Source of the DNA: Mycoplasmopsis columbina
GTDB taxonomy: Bacteria > Bacillota_I > Bacilli_A > Mycoplasmatales > Metamycoplasmataceae
Reading direction: 5' to 3'
Assembly: GCF_900660685.1 (NCBI RefSeq)
Contig: NZ_LR215041.1
Coordinates: forward strand, 434,001-498,000
DNA length: 64,000 nt
Position numbers and translations under genes: made by a program. The notes beneath the pieces were generated by a model. It did not search any database and was not told the origin of the DNA. It worked only from the letters and a program-made list of their open reading frames with translations. Below, piece after piece: positions 33,488-43,616 of the stretch (position 1 is the first letter of the stretch; every line of letters begins with the position of its first letter).

Positions 33488-34134
33488 TGGTTTTACATAA
33501 AAATGCAAATTTTTGAACTAGATTTGCTACTAATTTAATTGATATTATCATTTTTATAGGTAGTGTTTTTCTCCAATATTACTTTTTGATAGTCGCAAAA
33601 GGAAATTTAAAAATTAATTTTTACATTTTTTTAATTTTTAGTAATTTAACTGCTCTAATTTTGTTTTTAGTTCTTCCTTCTTTTTTAGAAGGAAGAACAT
33701 TAGGAATGGTTATTAATCACGTTCAATTTATTCATATTAATAAAAAAGAAAAATTAGTAATATGAAAATTAATTTTATTTAAAGCAATTTTTAACTTTTG
33801 ATTGTGACTTCTAATTTCAATTATTTTTGTTGGTTTAATTAAACCAACTGAATTGGAAAATTTTAAAGATGCTACGAATGAAGAGATAAATAATAACTAT
33901 CGATTTATTATTGCAAAGAGAATCATTAGCACACTTTCCAGTCTACTTTTCTTATTTACTTTAACTAATTATTTAATGGTAATAGGTAAAAAAAATAAAA
34001 TTGGCCTTTTAGATATTATTTCTAAAACTAGAATTGTCTATTTAAAACACTATAAAAAAGAAGAATTAAGTGAAATGGTTAAGTTAATACCATTTAAAAA
34101 CAATAATCAAGAATTCAAATATTTTAATAATTAA
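33487..34134 (+). CDS. RDD-family membrane protein
   Basis: 215 aa, about four TM helices. The RDD hallmark is FWTRFATNLIDIIIFIG at the N-terminus (Arg and Asp in helix 1) and LEGRTLGMVI after helix 2. RDD proteins are of unknown or ion-transport function. It is translated from an overlapping start (TAATG) after the GT-like gene. The C-terminal tail is basic. Read through several TGA-Trp in the middle. Confidence 0.8.
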
Positions 34135-34154
34135 TATTGCAAAGGAGGTGACGT

Positions 34155-36362
34155 ATGTCACGGAGGGAAAGAATTTTAAAGGATTTAAATGAAGACCAAG
34201 AGAAAGCATTAAATTATTTTGATGGACCACTTAGAATTATTGCAGGTGCAGGAAGTGGTAAAACAAGAGTTTTAACAAGAAAAATAGCTTATTTAATAAA
34301 TTGTTTAGCTATTGCGCCAAGTGAAATATTAGCAGTTACTTTTACGAATAAAGCAGCTAATGAAATGAATGAAAGAGTAATGCAATATTCAAATATTGAT
34401 CCACAAAATACAACTGTTGAAAAACCCGAAATTTGTACTTTTCATGCACTTTGTGCCAAAATTTTAAGAAAAGAAGCACACTTTTTAGGTTTTAAGAATG
34501 ATTTTCAAATTGTTGATGAAACAGATAAAAAAACCATTTTAAATAATATTTATAAAAATCATAATCTTTCAACTCAGGAAGTCAAATACACAAGATTAAT
34601 TAATTTATTTTCAATGGCTAAAAATTCTAATTTTACAAGCGATGAACTTGTTTCTGAATTAAACCAGCGTGATAATGATTTAGCTTCACGCGATTCAAAT
34701 AAATTAATTGGTCAAATGTTTGATGAATATAATGCTTTTTTAAAGGAAAAAAATTGTTTTGACTTTGATGACTTAATTATTAAAGTTAATGAATTATTTA
34801 ATTCTATTCCCGATGTAGCTGATTTTTGAGCTAATAAGTATTCTTATATACTTGTGGATGAATTTCAAGATACATCAAAATTGCAATATGAAATTATTAA
34901 AAAATTAAGCAGTAAAAATGCACAATTAACAATTGTTGGCGATCCAGATCAAACCATATATTCATGAAGAGGCGCTGATGTTAATTTAATTCTTGATTTT
35001 GATAAAGATTTTCCAAATACTGAAACCGTTATTCTAAAAACAAACTATCGTTCAAGTCAAAAAATTTTAAATGCTGCCAACAGTTTAATTAAATACAACA
35101 AGAAACGTTTTAGTAAAGATCTAGTTACTGATAACAACTTGGGTGAGGAAATAGAATTTAATCATGCTTTTAGTCCTGAAGCGGAAGCAAGATGAGTTGT
35201 ACAAAAAATTAATGAGTTGAAGAAGAAAAAAATTCAACTAAAAAACATTGCTATTTTTTATAGATCGAATTACTATTCACGCCCTTTTGAGCAAGAATTG
35301 GAAAAAGAGGGTATTAATTACAAAGTATTTAATGGTCAAAAATTTTTCCAGAGAAAAGAAATTAAAGATGCTCTTAGTTATTTAAGAGTAATTTATGATT
35401 TTAGTGATGTGTCATTAATTAGAATTATTAATACACCTGCAAGAAAAATAGGCGACGCCACTTTAGCCAAGCTTGAAGCTTTTGCAGAAAGCAAAAATAC
35501 CAACTTACTTGATGCTTTAATTACGCATACTAAAGAACTGCCTGTTACTAATACAGTTCGTAACGAAATTATTAAGTTGTTAAATTCAATCAATCGCCAC
35601 CATAAAGCATTGAAAAAATATTCAATTCACGAAACTTTAAACTCACTTTTAAAAGATGTTGAATACTCTGCTTATATCAAAAACGATCCAACTTTAAAAG
35701 GTGTTGGTGAAGACAATATTAAAGAACTTTTATCTTCAATTAAAACTTGAGAAAAAAACAATAATCCGCTAGGGAAAGGAATTAAAGAATATTTAGAAGA
35801 AATTTCTCTCTTTTCGGCAGGAGATGAATATGAAATGGGAACTAATTATGTTACTTTAATGACTGTTCATTCAGCAAAAGGTTTAGAGTTTGAAAATGTT
35901 TTTCTTGTTGGAATGAATGATAAAATTTTTCCACACCGTAGATCATTATCATCAAATAATCCTGAAATCTTAGAAGAAGAAAGAAGATTGGCTTACGTTG
36001 CAATTACAAGAGCTAAAGAAAGATTGTTCATTAGTGATAGCAGAGGATTTTTCCTTGACACTAATGAACCAAAAGTGCCTTCATTTTTCATTAAAGAAAT
36101 GGGCATCGATTTAGATAACAAAATTTTACAAAACCAAGAAGTAACACTTGATTTTTCAATTATTCCTGAAGAACAAATTAAAGAAATTAACAAGAATATA
36201 ATTCCTGGCGATATCATCGGTCATACTTTATTTGGAGAAGGAACAGTTTTAGAAGTAGATCAAGATAAAATTAGAGTTCAATTCGCTGGAAAAATAGGAA
36301 TTAAAACTTTAAGCAAAAACCACAATGCAGTAAGACTTTTAAGCGCTAATAAAGAGGATTAG
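34155..36362 (+). CDS. pcrA: ATP-dependent DNA helicase PcrA/UvrD
   Basis: 735 aa superfamily 1A helicase. Walker A GAGSGKTR, motif Ia AVTFTNKAANEM, Walker B VDEFQDTS, motif III GDPDQTIYSWRGA, motif IV NYRS, motif V VHSAKGLEFE and motif VI YVAITRAKERL are all present. The PcrA C-terminal GDIIGHTLFGEGTVLEV Tudor-like end, which contacts RNA polymerase in homologues, is also present. Acts in repair and replication-conflict resolution. Strong ribosome site AAAGGAGGTGA. The next ATG begins directly after its stop. Confidence 0.95.
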
Positions 36363-37961
36363 ATGAACTCAACTTCAATTATTTTAATTTCTCTAGCAGT
36401 AATAATTTTAATTACTTTAATTTTCACTAGTATTTTTATCTTGCTTGGAAAATTAAAACAAGTTACAACAAATGGCCTTATTATTTTTAGAATTGATAAT
36501 GAAAGAAAAACTATTGTTAGATTAAGTTCAACTAAGATGAGTAGTCAAACTAATTTTGATTCCACTAAATTGGGTATTGAAATGAGTAAATATTATGATC
36601 TAAATAGTTTTTTGTCCTTTTTTAAAGATGAAATAAGAAATCAAATTGTAAAATTTTTAGAAGAAAATGAAAATAATGAAAACATTATTACGTTTTATGG
36701 CCATTTACAAAAGGATAATATTACTAATTTATCTACTAAACGCTTGTTTAATTTACTAAAAATCAAAAAATTCCATGAAAATATTCATCTTAAAATTTTT
36801 AGAAGTAAAGAAGATAATAAACTTTATTGCTCTCTTTATTGAAATTTAAAGGTTAAAAATCAAGAGAATAATAAATTTCAAAAACTTGAAGATTTCAATA
36901 ATTTAGTAGAAAATGTTCATGAAAATTTTTTGATTTCAATCGCTTTGGAAATTAAGCAAGAATACTTAATTAAAGATATAAATGATAATTTTATAAACAA
37001 GATTATTACTTTGCTTGATTTAAATAGTTATAGAGGTTTTTGAAAATTGGAAAATAATAATTTATTTATCTTTCTTTCAATTAATAATGAATTAAAGCTA
37101 AAAAAATTGAATAAATTATTAAGTAATAAATGTAATATTTTCAATAATACCCAACTTTTTAAGTTTTACATTAATAAACTTGTTTATTCAAATAGTTTAA
37201 AACTACAAAATTCAAATGATTTAGAAGAATTAAAAATTAAAATTCAATTCTTGATGCTTAATTATAAAAAAAGCAGTAGTTGATTATTAAATCAATCATT
37301 TGACGAATATCAAGCATTTAAAGACGAATTAAAATATTTTGAAACAAAAATTAACCATTTAGATTTTATTAAAGAAGTCTATGATGTTATTAACATTCAA
37401 ACTAATTTAAAAGAATCCGAAATAAACATGGCTAGAATTACTGGTTTTGATAAAGATAAAATTAATTTCTATCAAAAACAAGAATACTATCGTAACTTAG
37501 CTTTACCAAAACAAAATTCTTTTCTTCTTCAAAATCATTCTTCACAATATCCTTTAGCAGTTTTTACTAATGCATATGATTTAGAGATGAATTATGAAAA
37601 AATATACAGAAATAATTCAATGATATTAATTCTCAAAAATATTGATTCTTCTTTTAATTTGAATGCATTAAATAATTTTTTTGAAAGAAAAAACGATGAT
37701 CAAGTCCAAATTGCTTTATACATCGATAAATTAGATAATATTTCATACAACTTCATAAGAAAAAACTCTATTTCATGAATTGTTATTGGTGAAAATATTT
37801 CAAAATATCTCAACTTTAACACAAATTATTATTTAAAACTTTTAAACTTTTTAGAAATTTTTAGAGATTTAAAATTTAAAATCATTTATGAAAATCTACC
37901 AGAAAAACTAGATAGAAATATTATTCAAAAATTAAATATAAAATATAAATATAATAAATAA
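36363..37961 (+). CDS. membrane-anchored protein, possible degenerate GGDEF/EAL-like fold
   Basis: 532 aa. One N-terminal TM helix (residues 5-30), a middle region with strand-rich NGLIIFRIDNE and LFIFLSIN segments, and a C-terminal part whose order of elements recalls an EAL domain: LALPKQNSF, a strand MILILKN, then IALYIDKLDN, WIVIGENI, and a long helix before KFKIIYENL. None of the EAL catalytic metal ligands can be recognised. The start follows the pcrA stop with no gap. The domain reading is speculative; the gene itself is clearly coding, with TGA-Trp codons. Confidence 0.7.
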
Positions 37962-37975
37962 TAGTGGGGGTGAAT

Positions 37976-38848
37976 ATGAAAAAAATTGGATTCATCGTAG
38001 ATTCATTCAGCTGTTTAAGTAAAGAAGAAGCTAATCAAAAAGGATTTGGTTATTTTCCTTTTAGACTTGATTTAGACGATAAAGTTTATGAAGATGGCGT
38101 AGATTTAAGTTCAAAAGATATTTTAGAAATTATTGATAAAAGTCAAGATTATAAAACTTCTTTACCTCGCCTTGACATCATGGAAGAAGTTATTTCTCAA
38201 ATGTCAAAAGAATATGATGATGTAATTTATCTTCCAATTAGTTCAACTCTTTCTGGTTCGCTTTCTGCAGCTAATAATTTTAAAAGCGAGTTTTCTAATT
38301 TTCATATTTATGATAATCAATATGTTGGTGAACAATTTTTAGAAGTTATTAAATACATTAAAAGAGAATATGAAAAAGGTGTTAGTTTAGATATTATTTT
38401 TGAAAAATTAAATGACTTCCAAAAAGACACCATCGTTTATATTCTTCCTCTTAACTTAAATTATGCTATTAAAGGTGGAAGAATTTCAGGTGTAAAGAAA
38501 TTTTTATTAAAAGCCTTTTCAAAAGTAAAATTAGTTCCTTTTATTAAATTTGCAAATTCACAAAATTCAACTGCGGGAATTGCAAGAGGAACTAAAGGTG
38601 CAATTATTCAAATTGTTGAAAAAATAATAGATTTTACAAACCTTAAAAACATTGATGAAATTAACCAAAAATATAATCTTTACTTTATTCATGGTTTAGA
38701 TCAAGAATTTAACCAAATGGTGCTTAAAATAGTTAAAGAAACAAAATTAGAAATTAATTCAAGTAAACTAAACTCTGGAGTAATAGCAGTGCATACTGGT
38801 CCAGAAGCTATTTCTTTATCAATTATGCCCAAAATTAATCAAGACTAA
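37976..38848 (+). CDS. DegV-family fatty acid-binding protein
   Basis: 290 aa. DegV/FakB fold: IGFIVDSFSCLSKEE at the N-terminus, the fatty-acid carboxylate site PISSTLSGSLSAA, and the late KGGRISGVKKF segment. Such proteins carry fatty acids for FakA kinase to give acyl-phosphate, the donor that PlsY uses. ATG 37976 after GGGGGTGA; an in-frame GTG at 37964 is less likely. Monocistronic or last in the pcrA unit. Confidence 0.92.
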   Translation: MKKIGFIVDSFSCLSKEEANQKGFGYFPFRLDLDDKVYEDGVDLSSKDILEIIDKSQDYKTSLPRLDIMEEVISQMSKEYDDVIYLPISSTLSGSLSAANNFKSEFSNFHIYDNQYVGEQFLEVIKYIKREYEKGVSLDIIFEKLNDFQKDTIVYILPLNLNYAIKGGRISGVKKFLLKAFSKVKLVPFIKFANSQNSTAGIARGTKGAIIQIVEKIIDFTNLKNIDEINQKYNLYFIHGLDQEFNQMVLKIVKETKLEINSSKLNSGVIAVHTGPEAISLSIMPKINQD

Positions 38849-38850
38849 TT

Positions 38851-38876
38851 AATGACACAATAAAGTGTCATTTTAT
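38851..38876 (+). terminator. terminator of degV
   Basis: Stem AATGACAC / GTGTCATT with a 6-nt loop and T-run. Confidence 0.87.
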
Positions 38877-38903
38877 TTTAATTTTTTATTTTAAATAAAA
38901 AAT

Positions 38904-38930
38904 TAAAAAATACTCTTTAACGAGTATTTT
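38904..38930 (-). terminator. terminator of pgk
   Basis: Minus-strand stem AAAATACTC / GAGTATTTT with a 6-nt loop followed by T's, 9 nt after the pgk stop. Confidence 0.82.
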
Positions 38931-38939
38931 AAATATCAA

Positions 38940-40127
38940 TTACTTATTTTTGATTGCTTCAATAGCAACTAAAGTACCATCTTTAATAAATTCTAGTGTG
39001 GCACCACCGCCAGTTGAAACATGACTAAAAAGATGTGTTAAATTTTCTTTTTCAATAATAGCAGCACTATCACCACCACCAACAACAGAATAAACATCCT
39101 TTAATTCTGCTATGGCATTTGCTAATCCTAAAGTACCTTGTTTATAGTTCTCAAATTCAACTACACCTGCTGGTCCATTTCAAACAATTGTTTTAGCTTT
39201 TTTCATTGCTCTAGCAAATTTTTCAATAGTTTTAGGTCCTATATCCATTCCGTTATAACCATCTTGAATATCAACATAGTTAATTAGTGGTTCTGTATTT
39301 GCAAATTCTTTTGAAACTTTATAGTCAATTGGTAAAAAGACTTTTGCTTCTCCATGTGTGTTAAGAAATTCTTTGGCAAATTCCAAATTTTCCATGTCGA
39401 CAATTGAATTTGCTACTTTTCTTCCTTTTGCAATTTGAAAAGTATATGCCATTCCACCAACAATGAATAAACGATCTACTTGGTTAACCAGTTTATTTAA
39501 AACAGGAATTTTATCGCCTAATTTATTTCCTCCCACAATCGCCATATAAGGACGTTGTGGATTATTTGTCAATTTTGAAAGCATTGCCACTTCTTTTTGC
39601 ATTAAATAACCCATGGCACTTTCTTTTATAAATTGTGCAATTCCTACAGTTGAAGCATTTGCTCTATGTGCGGCACCAAAAGCATCATTAATGAAAATAT
39701 CACCAAGAGAAGCTCAATATTTTCCAAGTTCTAGATCATTTTTGGTTTCTGCTTTGTTGTTTAAATCTTCAAATCTTGTGTTTTGAACTAATAAAACTTC
39801 TCCATTTTTTAATTTTTGAATAGCAGCTTCTAAGTTTTCTCCCTTTGTTTCTCTTACAAAAAGTACTGATTGTTTAAGAAGTCTTGATAATTCAACTGCT
39901 ACAGGAAAAAGATCTTTTTCTATCAAATCTTTTTCTTCTTTTACTCTTCCTAGGTGTGAAAAAATAACTAATTTAGCATTTGAAGAAATTATTTTTTGAA
40001 TTGTTGGTAATGATTCAACAATTCTTTTATTTGACATAATAATTCCTTTATTCATTGGAACATTAAAATCGGTTCTTAATAAAACTACTTTGTTTTCTAA
40101 AGTTAAATCATCAATTGTTTTTTTCAT
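38940..40127 (-). CDS. pgk: phosphoglycerate kinase
   Basis: 395 aa, two-domain glycolytic kinase making ATP from 1,3-bisphosphoglycerate. N-terminal VLLRTDFNVP and FSHLGRVKEE, hinge and C-domain MAIVGGNKLGDK (family consensus GGAKVSDK) and the end GGGDSAAI-type segment near residue 370. The canonical Ala in GGAK is Asn (GGNK), a minor change. Start 40127 after TAGGAGGAA. Monocistronic. Confidence 0.95.
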
Positions 40128-40284
40128 ATTATTCCTCCTATAGTCATAATATTGCCGTTAAATAATTATATATAAAGACTTCTTTTTTATTTGTGATAAA
40201 GCCAACAAAAAAAGAAATTTAATTAGAAAATAAGTTTAATTATTTAATAAGTAAATTTTGCTTTGTGGTAAAATTTATTAGCAA

Positions 40285-40370
40285 TGCCCGAGTGGTGAAA
40301 TTGGCAGACACGCTAGACTAAGGATCTAGTGGAGCGATCCGTGCAGGTTCAAATCCTGTCTTGGGCACCA
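40285..40370 (+). tRNA. tRNA-Leu (anticodon AAG), CCA encoded
   Basis: 86 nt class II tRNA. Acceptor TGCCCGA / TTGGGCA plus CCA; anticodon stem CTAGA / TCTAG with loop CTAAGGA, placing AAG at 40320-40322 after U33; long variable arm with GGA / TCC; T arm GCAGG-TTCAAAT-CCTGT. The long variable arm and sequence identify leucine. An A at wobble position 34 is unusual in bacteria outside tRNA-Arg. Confidence 0.95.
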
Positions 40371-40386
40371 TATCAGTAATGTACCG

Positions 40387-40414
40387 AAATTTCCGTTAAG
40401 GAAATTTTTATTTT
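40387..40414 (+). terminator. terminator of the tRNA-Leu gene
   Basis: Stem AAATTTCC / GGAAATTT, 5-nt loop, then a T-rich run. Confidence 0.8.
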
Positions 40415-40441
40415 TTAAAAAATTATGGCAAGCCATAATTT
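40414..40441 (-). terminator. terminator of the 40440-40940 gene
   Basis: Minus-strand 10-bp stem AAATTATGGC / GCCATAATTT with a 2-nt loop and T-run; overlaps the stop codon. Confidence 0.82.
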
Positions 40442-40940
40442 AAATATAAGTAAAAATTAGGGTTAAAAGAACAAAAAAGCATCCTATTCCAACTAAAGTG
40501 TAAAAACTTAAACGATAAATTTTATGATCTAATTTATTTTTTTGCTCTAAAGTTTTTAAATTCTTTTCCATATTTTGAATTTTGATTTTTTGTTCTAATG
40601 AATTACCTTTATTTTTTTCTTCCATGATACGAACTTTTAAAATTTGGATTTTTCTACTAGTACGATGTTTTAAATATGATGTTCCAAAACCATAAGTAAT
40701 TAAAACTGGTACTAATCCTCCCGCTATATATGTTGCACCAACTCCTAAAAAAGTATCGGCAAGTGTTGAATTAAGATCTTTTTTTACTATTTCGAAGCTT
40801 TTTGTTTCTTTATTATAAATTAAAGTAAGAAAAATACTCAAACCGATTACTAAAGTTAAGAAAACAACTATGAAAAAGTAAATTAAGTAACCTTTACTAA
40901 AACCATCTTTGAAAGTTTTTTTTCAATGTTTGATAATCAT
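40440..40940 (-). CDS. three-TM membrane protein of unknown function
   Basis: 166 aa from ATG 40940 (an internal TTG near 40841 would delete helix 1). Helices near residues 18-42, 65-90 and 143-165, with a charged coiled-coil-like cytoplasmic loop between the second and third (MEEKNKGNSLEQKIKIQ). One TGA-Trp early (KHW). No motif recognised. Placed with the next minus gene, 29 nt downstream of its stop, so the two may be one operon. Confidence 0.75.
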
Positions 40941-40969
40941 ATAAATAATTGTAATTGAATAAACATTTT

Positions 40970-41446
40970 TTAGTTTTTATTTTTCACTTTTTTAATCATT
41001 ACTAATTTTGGTAAATTAGTTTTGGAATTTAATTTATCGCTAATTTTGTTAACTACTTCTAATTGATTTTGAATTCCTAAATAAGGTAAAGTTTTTATTT
41101 GATTATTATCATTTACAACTTTACTTTTTAAATCGAAATAATCAATTTTAAAAATAGTTCGCAAATCAACGAATTTAGCTAAATCAATGGTAGTTAATTC
41201 GCCATTTTCATTTAATCCTTCATTTTGTTTAATAAGCACAAAATCTTGTTCGTCTATTGAACTATCACTAAGTTCTTTTAAACAAGATACAAAGAACACA
41301 TAATTTTCATCTTCAGCAATTAAAACTAAGATGTTAGATTTTAATTTCTCTCCTTTTACTTTTGTTAGAAAATCTTGATTTAATAAAATTGGTTTTAAAA
41401 CAGGTAGTGCTGTTCCATAATTTTGATTTAATTGATAATTTTCCAT
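40970..41446 (-). CDS. small soluble protein, weak PemK/MazF-like pattern
   Basis: 158 aa, no TGA-Trp and no signal. The order LKSNILVLIAEDENYVFFVS, then DFVLIKQNEGL, then TTIDLAKFVDLRTIFKI loosely follows MazF/PemK proteins (RPVLVIS..., Gly-Leu before Ser, then LDQIRT near the end). No antitoxin-like small gene is evident beside it. The resemblance may be only of a small beta-barrel; treat function as unknown. Confidence 0.65.
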   Translation of the reverse strand: MENYQLNQNYGTALPVLKPILLNQDFLTKVKGEKLKSNILVLIAEDENYVFFVSCLKELSDSSIDEQDFVLIKQNEGLNENGELTTIDLAKFVDLRTIFKIDYFDLKSKVVNDNNQIKTLPYLGIQNQLEVVNKISDKLNSKTNLPKLVMIKKVKNKN

Positions 41447-41599
41447 ATTTAAATCTTAAAATTTTTAAAGTTCTTTTAGTCTTTAATTTGTTTTAAAATA
41501 AAAGTCATTAGTCTTAGTTAATTTTTTTACTAATTCTTCTATGAAATAATCTTAAACAACTAATTAATCACTGTTAATTATTTGTGAATTATTAGATAA

Positions 41600-41630
41600 A
41601 AAAAATAACTTCCAAGAAAGTTATCTTTTT
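41600..41630 (-). terminator. terminator of the rpsB-tsf operon
   Basis: Minus-strand stem ATAACTT / AAGTTAT with a 6-nt loop followed by a T-run, 13 nt after the tsf stop. Confidence 0.78.
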
Positions 41631-41642
41631 TAATTTGCTTAA

Positions 41643-42527
41643 TTAGTTTGAATTCATTTGTGCAGCAACTTCAGCAGCAAAGTCAGTAACAACTTTTTCA
41701 ATACCTTCACCAACTGCATAACGTGTTGCGGCTGTTAATTCTGAGTTGTGATTTGCTAAGTATTTTTCAATAGTTAAAGAATCTTCCATCATGAAAGCTT
41801 GTTTAACTAATACAATTTCACCTAATTTTTTGTCTAATGAACCTTGAAGAATTTTTTCTTGAATTTGTGCTGGTTTGTTTTCAAAACCAGCTGGTTTAAC
41901 AAATTCTGCTTTAAATGTTTCAATTCTTTCAACAGGTACTTCGTTAACAAAAACATATTCAGGTTTCATTGCGGCTGCATGCATTGCAACGTTTCTTGCA
42001 ATTTCTTCATTTGAACCTTTTACTTTTACAATAGCAGCGATTTGACCATTAATGTGAACAAATGAACCTAATGTTTCGCCTTCACTAGCTTCAACTACAG
42101 TAAATCTTCTGAAAGTAATTTTTTCACCAATAGTTGCAGTTAAATTTTCAGCTAATTCAGCAACAGTTTCTTTGCCATTAATTACAACGGTATTAGCATC
42201 AACACCATTTGCAACATTAGCAGCTAATAAACCTTGAGCAATTGCATTTGTTGCTTCTTTAAATTTTTCATTTTTAACCACAAAGTCTGTTTCGCAGTTA
42301 ACTTCAACAATAATAGCTTTTTTATTGTTGCCAGCAATTGCTACCAATCCTTCAGCTGAAACTCTGCCAGCTTTTTTAGCAGCTTTGATTTTTCCATTAC
42401 TTTTTAATCAAACAATTGCTTTTTCAACGTCTCAGTCAGAAGCTTCTAAAGCTTTCTTAACATCAACCATTCCACCGTTTGTTCTTTCACGAACTTCTTT
42501 AATTAAAGCTAATTTATCAAGAGCCAT
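41643..42527 (-). CDS. tsf: elongation factor Ts
   Basis: 294 aa. N-terminal UBA-like MALDKLALIKEVRERTNGG and the core VEVNCETDFVVKN are diagnostic. Nucleotide-exchange factor for EF-Tu. TGA-Trp in SDWDVEKAIVWLK. ATG 42527 lies 2 nt after the rpsB stop with a GAGAGGTG site. Standard rpsB-tsf operon. Confidence 0.96.
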
Positions 42528-42529
42528 AA

Positions 42530-43399
42530 TTATTCACCTCTCTCTTCAACTTTTTTAGCTTCTCTATTTGCTGATTTTGTGTAAGTTGGTTTTTCTTTTC
42601 TTTCTGATTCGAATTTTGGTAAAACAACTAATTCATCATCTTGATAAGCATATTTAGCTTTTCCGCCACGTGCAGTAGCAATAGCATCAGCTAAAAGAGT
42701 AATAATTAAATTAATACTTTTAGCTGAATCATCATTGGCAGGAATACCAAAGTCTACTGAATCAGGATCAGCATTTGAGTCTAAAATACCAATAACTTTA
42801 ACACCTTTTTTACGTGCTTCTTTAATTGCAATTTCATCTTCAATTGGATCAGCAACAATCATGAAGTTAGTGGTTCCTTGCATTTTTCTAATACCTTCAA
42901 GATTTAATTGTAATTTTGCAAGTTTTTTCTCTAATTCAAGAGCTTCTTTTTTAGTACGATTTGGAAAACCTTCAGCAGCTTGTTTTTCTAATTCTTCCAT
43001 GGTTTTTACACGTTTTGAAATAGTTGCAAAGTTGGTGAATGTTCCACCTAATCAACGTTCTGTTACATAGAAACTATTTGTTCTAAGAGCATTTTCTTTA
43101 ATAGTTTCTTTAGCTTGTTTTTTAGTACCAACAAAAATAAATGTGGTACGTGGATTTGAAGCCATTTTTGAAAGAAGTTTATAAATAAATTCTAAACGTT
43201 TCACTGTTGATTGTGTGTCAATAATGTGAATTCCACGTTTAGTTTGAGGCAATAAGAAATCTTTCATTTTTGGATTTCATTGGCTTGATTTGTGGCCAAA
43301 ATAAGTTCCTGCTTCTAATAATTTATCTCTTGAGATAATTGGTTTTACTTTTTCTTCAACTTTAGGAGTTGAAGTTGTTTGTTTTAATTCTGTTGACAT
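42530..43399 (-). CDS. rpsB: 30S ribosomal protein S2
   Basis: 289 aa. Typical S2: [52 protein letters not shown]-type region after a TGA-Trp near 43052, [13 protein letters not shown] and a charged C-terminal tail (about residues 262-289). First gene of the rpsB-tsf operon behind a structured leader. Confidence 0.96.
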
Positions 43400-43500
43400 A
43401 TTTAATTTGTATCCTTTAGTTTGTTAGTCTTCCCATTGTTTCTAACACCTAGCACTTTTTCTCAAAGCACACCCAAGTGAATCCGCAATAGTGTGTTATA
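43400..43500 (-). promoter_or_regulatory. candidate rpsB structured leader
   Basis: The 100 nt before rpsB are far less AT-rich than other gaps and can fold: TAACAC near the 5' end pairs with GTGTTA at 43441-43446, enclosing GTGC/GCAC-type helices around GGTGTGCTTTGAG. A leader at this place suits autoregulation by S2, known for other bacteria. A -10-like TATAAC begins at 43500. Confidence 0.5.
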
Positions 43501-43576
43501 AATTTGATCAAATTTGAATTTTAAAAATTCTTTAATATTTTATATTAAAAGTTTAAAAAACTTATTTTATTTTTTT

Positions 43577-43605
43577 AAAAAAATAAGTCACTTATGTGAC
43601 TTATT
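43577..43605 (-). terminator. terminator of the paralogous surface-protein operon
   Basis: Minus-strand 10-bp stem AATAAGTCAC / GTGACTTATT, 4-nt loop, then T-run; 12 nt after the stop. Confidence 0.87.
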
Positions 43606-43616
43606 AATTTAGTTAA

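Noticed and set aside
43577-43605. Insertion-sequence terminal repeat
   Set aside because: The inverted repeat is a normal terminator after a gene; no transposase ORF or target duplication is present anywhere in the window.
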